A stretch of DNA of 64,000 bases from Rariglobus hedericola (GTDB lineage Bacteria; Verrucomicrobiota; Verrucomicrobiia; Opitutales; Opitutaceae), in assembly GCF_007559335.1 (NCBI RefSeq), contig NZ_VMBG01000002.1:496001-560000 (forward strand), read 5' to 3'. The translations under genes and the position numbers were made by a program. Positions 61,593-64,000 of the stretch are shown here, one piece after another (position 1 is the first letter of the stretch; each line of letters starts with the position of its first letter). The notes under the pieces are model-generated. The model searched no databases. It had not been told where the DNA came from and saw only the letters and a program-made list of their open reading frames with translations.

Positions 61593-64000
61593 ATGAATCA
61601 CGATTCCCACGAAAATATTTTCCCCGCCGACCCCCGCATCACCGCCTACGCCTTTGGCGAACTGGAGGGCGACGAACTCAAACTCATCGAAGCGGCCGTT
61701 CAGGCCGATCCCGCGCTGCAAGCCGCCGTGGCGGAGCTGCGCGGTTTTGGCGACACGCTGACTTCTGTGCTCGGTGAAGAGCCGGCGGTCATTGAAGACG
61801 CCGCGCGGCCCGCGCCGGCTGCCGCGCCGAAGAAGCGCCGCGGTCTGCTCATTCCGTTTCCGTTGCATTACCTGGCAACCGCCGCCGCGGCGTGTTTCGC
61901 GGTCGTGGTGTGGGTGCGGCACGAGCCAACAAAGCCCGAGTTGGAGTCTATAGCCGCAGTCGAGAATACCACGCCCGTGTCCACACCGGCCGTTGCGTTT
62001 AAGGTAGCGGCTGAACCGCCGGCGCAAAGAGCGGTCGCACTCGTCGCAGCTGATACTTTTTCGCCTGCATCGGCACCTGTTGAGGTAAAGTTTGATCAGT
62101 CGCTTGGGATGAGCCCGGCTCCTGTGCGGCAGAATCTGGAGGCTGATGGAAAGTTGTTTGACCGCACCTCGATGGGCGCGGCCAAGCAATCTGAAGAGCA
62201 GGCCGTTGGCGGGATGATTTCGAAGGGTCGTAGTGATTATCTCGCCGGAAACATGTCGCAGGCAGAGGAAACTTTTCACGCCGTGCTGGCTGCTGATTCG
62301 GCTAATCCGCAAGCGAAGGCCTTTTTGACACGAATCCAGAAAGAAAAAGCAGAAATCGGTGAGCTCAACCGTAGTCGGAATCGCAAACAGATGCTCGAGG
62401 AAGTGAGTAATTCATGGCAGCGACCCGGCATTTACGCCGGAGATGTAGCGACGTCTGCACCGGTTCCTAGTAATAAGCCCTTAAGCCAAGTTGTTGTCAC
62501 GGTGGGTGCGCCGCTGCGCTTTAAAGTAAAACCGTTGGAGGAAGTAAATTCCGCTCCATTGGGTGGCTACACTTCCGAATCCTACGCTCTGTCTGCCGAC
62601 AATGCCTACCGCACCGTCGAGGCGGAACCGCTTTCGACGTTCTCCATCGATGTCGATACGGCGAGCTACAGCAACGTCCGCCGGTTTCTCACCAGCGGAC
62701 GCCTGCCGCCGCGCGATGCCGTGCGCATTGAGGAACTGATCAACTATTTCCCGTATCGTTACGCCGCGCCGAAAACGGACTCGAAGGACGCGGCGCCTTT
62801 CGCCGCGAAGCTCGAAGTCGCTTCCGCTCCGTGGGCGCCGGCTCATCGTCTGGTGCGTGTCGGTCTGAAGGCTCGCGAATTCACCGCCGCCACGCGTCCG
62901 GCAGCCAACATCGTTTTCCTGCTCGATGTATCCGGCTCGATGAACTCGGCGAACAAGCTCCCTCTGGTGAAACAATCGCTGCGTCTCCTCGTCGAGCGTC
63001 TGCGGCCCGATGATCGCGTGGCCATCGTCACGTATGCGGGCAATTCCGGTCTCGCTCTGCCGTCCACGCCGGCTTCGCAGAAAAACGAAATCCTGGCGGC
63101 GCTCGATAATCTCAACGCCTCCGGCTCGACCAACGGCGCGATGGGCATCCACCTCGCCTACGATATCGCCAAGGCTAACTTCGTGGCCAACGGCGGTATC
63201 AACCGCGTCATCCTCTGCACCGATGGTGATTTTAATGTCGGCGTCACCAGCCGCACGGAGCTCGTGCAGCTCATCGAGGAAAAAGCCAAGAGCCGCGTCT
63301 TCCTGAGCGTATTCGGTTTCGGCATGGGCAACCTCAAGGACAACACGCTCGAGTCGCTGGCCGACAAGGGCAACGGCGCCTATGGCTACATCGACACGCG
63401 CCGCGAGGCGGAGAAGGTGTTCGTCGAACAGGTCGAGGGCACGCTCGCGACCGTTGCGAAGGACGTGAAAATCCAAGTCGAGTTTAACCCGGCCCGCGTC
63501 GCCTCGTATCGGTTGATTGGTTACGAGAACCGCATCCTCGCGAAGGAAGATTTCAACAACGACGCGGTCGATGCCGGCGACATTGGCGCGGGCCACACGG
63601 TGACCGCGCTCTATGAAATCGTGCCGGTCGGCGTGAACGCGGATGGCTCGGTGCGTCCGTTGGTCGATCCGCTCAAATATCAGCGGACGGAGGGCAACGT
63701 TCGCAAGCCTGCGGCTCGCACCACGGGTTCGCGCGAGTTGCTCACGCTCAAGATTCGTTACAAAGCGCCCGAGGGTGATGTGAGCAAGAAGCAGGAATTC
63801 CCGCTGATCGACACCGGCGCGGATTTCACGAAGGCCGATGGCGAATTCCAATTCGCCGCCGCGGTGGCGGCTTGGGGCATGTTGCTGCGCGATTCACCGC
63901 ACAAGGGTTCGGCGACCTTCGAGCAAGTGGTCGGCTGGGCAGAGAACGGACTGGGCGACGACGCCGGCGGCTACCGTGCGGAATTCATCCAGCTCGTGCG
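61593..64000 (+). CDS. VWA-domain protein with anti-sigma-like N-terminus, partial (YfbK-like)
   Basis: Open from ATG 61593 to the right edge, at least 802 codons. Residues 1-60 (RITAYAFGELEGDELKLIEA) resemble the cytoplasmic part of membrane anti-sigma factors, without the zinc-binding His/Cys set. One helix follows (about 89-105, YLATAAAACFAVVVWV), then a TPR-like stretch (YLAGNMSQAEETFHAVLAAD). The VWA region begins YRTVEAEPLSTFSIDVDTAS and has an intact metal site DVSGSM (D445), with FLLDVSG and ILCTDGDFNVG. The end resembles YfbK-type proteins. Paired with the ECF sigma gene, it probably senses or scaffolds at the envelope and may bind the sigma factor. Confidence 0.88.
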   Translation, partial: MNHDSHENIFPADPRITAYAFGELEGDELKLIEAAVQADPALQAAVAELRGFGDTLTSVLGEEPAVIEDAARPAPAAAPKKRRGLLIPFPLHYLATAAAACFAVVVWVRHEPTKPELESIAAVENTTPVSTPAVAFKVAAEPPAQRAVALVAADTFSPASAPVEVKFDQSLGMSPAPVRQNLEADGKLFDRTSMGAAKQSEEQAVGGMISKGRSDYLAGNMSQAEETFHAVLAADSANPQAKAFLTRIQKEKAEIGELNRSRNRKQMLEEVSNSWQRPGIYAGDVATSAPVPSNKPLSQVVVTVGAPLRFKVKPLEEVNSAPLGGYTSESYALSADNAYRTVEAEPLSTFSIDVDTASYSNVRRFLTSGRLPPRDAVRIEELINYFPYRYAAPKTDSKDAAPFAAKLEVASAPWAPAHRLVRVGLKAREFTAATRPAANIVFLLDVSGSMNSANKLPLVKQSLRLLVERLRPDDRVAIVTYAGNSGLALPSTPASQKNEILAALDNLNASGSTNGAMGIHLAYDIAKANFVANGGINRVILCTDGDFNVGVTSRTELVQLIEEKAKSRVFLSVFGFGMGNLKDNTLESLADKGNGAYGYIDTRREAEKVFVEQVEGTLATVAKDVKIQVEFNPARVASYRLIGYENRILAKEDFNNDAVDAGDIGAGHTVTALYEIVPVGVNADGSVRPLVDPLKYQRTEGNVRKPAARTTGSRELLTLKIRYKAPEGDVSKKQEFPLIDTGADFTKADGEFQFAAAVAAWGMLLRDSPHKGSATFEQVVGWAENGLGDDAGGYRAEFIQLV

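Overview
The window looks like a chromosome segment of a Verrucomicrobiota bacterium, most likely from the Opitutaceae/Opitutales. The reasons are a high-GC background, four PEP-CTERM proteins with the PEPSTYA sorting motif, autotransporter-type beta-strand repeats joined to PEP-CTERM, two copies of a pseudopilin cassette resembling the Verru_Chthon cassettes, H-X9-DG type pseudopilins, a DUF6498-like membrane protein, and a Tol-like operon ending in a VWA-like protein. This assignment is inferred from protein families; no rRNA is present.

Layout. 1-7020: a partial secreted protein, an AT-richer stretch with a PEP-CTERM protein, then pseudopilin cassette 1 (large GspK-like protein, small exported protein, GspG-like pseudopilin). 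7115-17313: housekeeping and mixed genes (nth, an NUC1-type nuclease, tRNA-Val, TonB, a zinc alcohol dehydrogenase, DUF72, clpB) and a PEP-CTERM gene divergent from a LacI regulator. 17437-21948: a pseudo-receiver/coiled-coil protein followed by a membrane-anchored PilM/GspL-like actin-fold protein. 21967-35620: one long leftward operon of GH1, GH16 with three carbohydrate-binding-like repeats, pseudopilin cassette 2, an MFS transporter, GH5 and a heparinase II/III-like lyase. It reads as a beta-glucan utilisation locus with a pseudopilin cassette in place of SusCD. 35875-37653, divergent from it: a GH1 glycosidase fused to an AraC DNA-binding domain. 37766-43733: two PEP-CTERM proteins, psd, and a paralogue of the PilM-like membrane protein. 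43836-51117: tRNA-Leu and a Tol-like operon (two TPR proteins, ExbB/TolQ, two ExbD/TolR, a VWA-like protein). 51173-60964: glyoxalase I, a membrane protein, an OGG1-type glycosylase, an ATP-grasp/alpha-E operon, an oligopeptide-binding lipoprotein and a GYF/RDD membrane protein. 61053-64000: an ECF sigma factor and a VWA protein that runs off the window.

How the genes fit together. The best candidate for an undescribed system is the beta-glucan operon with its embedded pseudopilin cassette and its divergent GH1-AraC fusion. A conserved 20-bp motif (ATGTGTC followed by a C/T-rich and GAT-like tail) lies in the promoter between the operon and the fusion gene. It occurs twice more, in opposite orientations, between the divergent PEP-CTERM genes at 37766-38578 and 38822-40513, which suggests one regulon. 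Cassettes 1 and 2 share an unusual 25-bp overlap between the large and small genes, so the cassette was inherited as a unit. The PilM/GspL-like proteins and the Tol-like operon could power or anchor envelope machinery of this kind, but that link is inference only.
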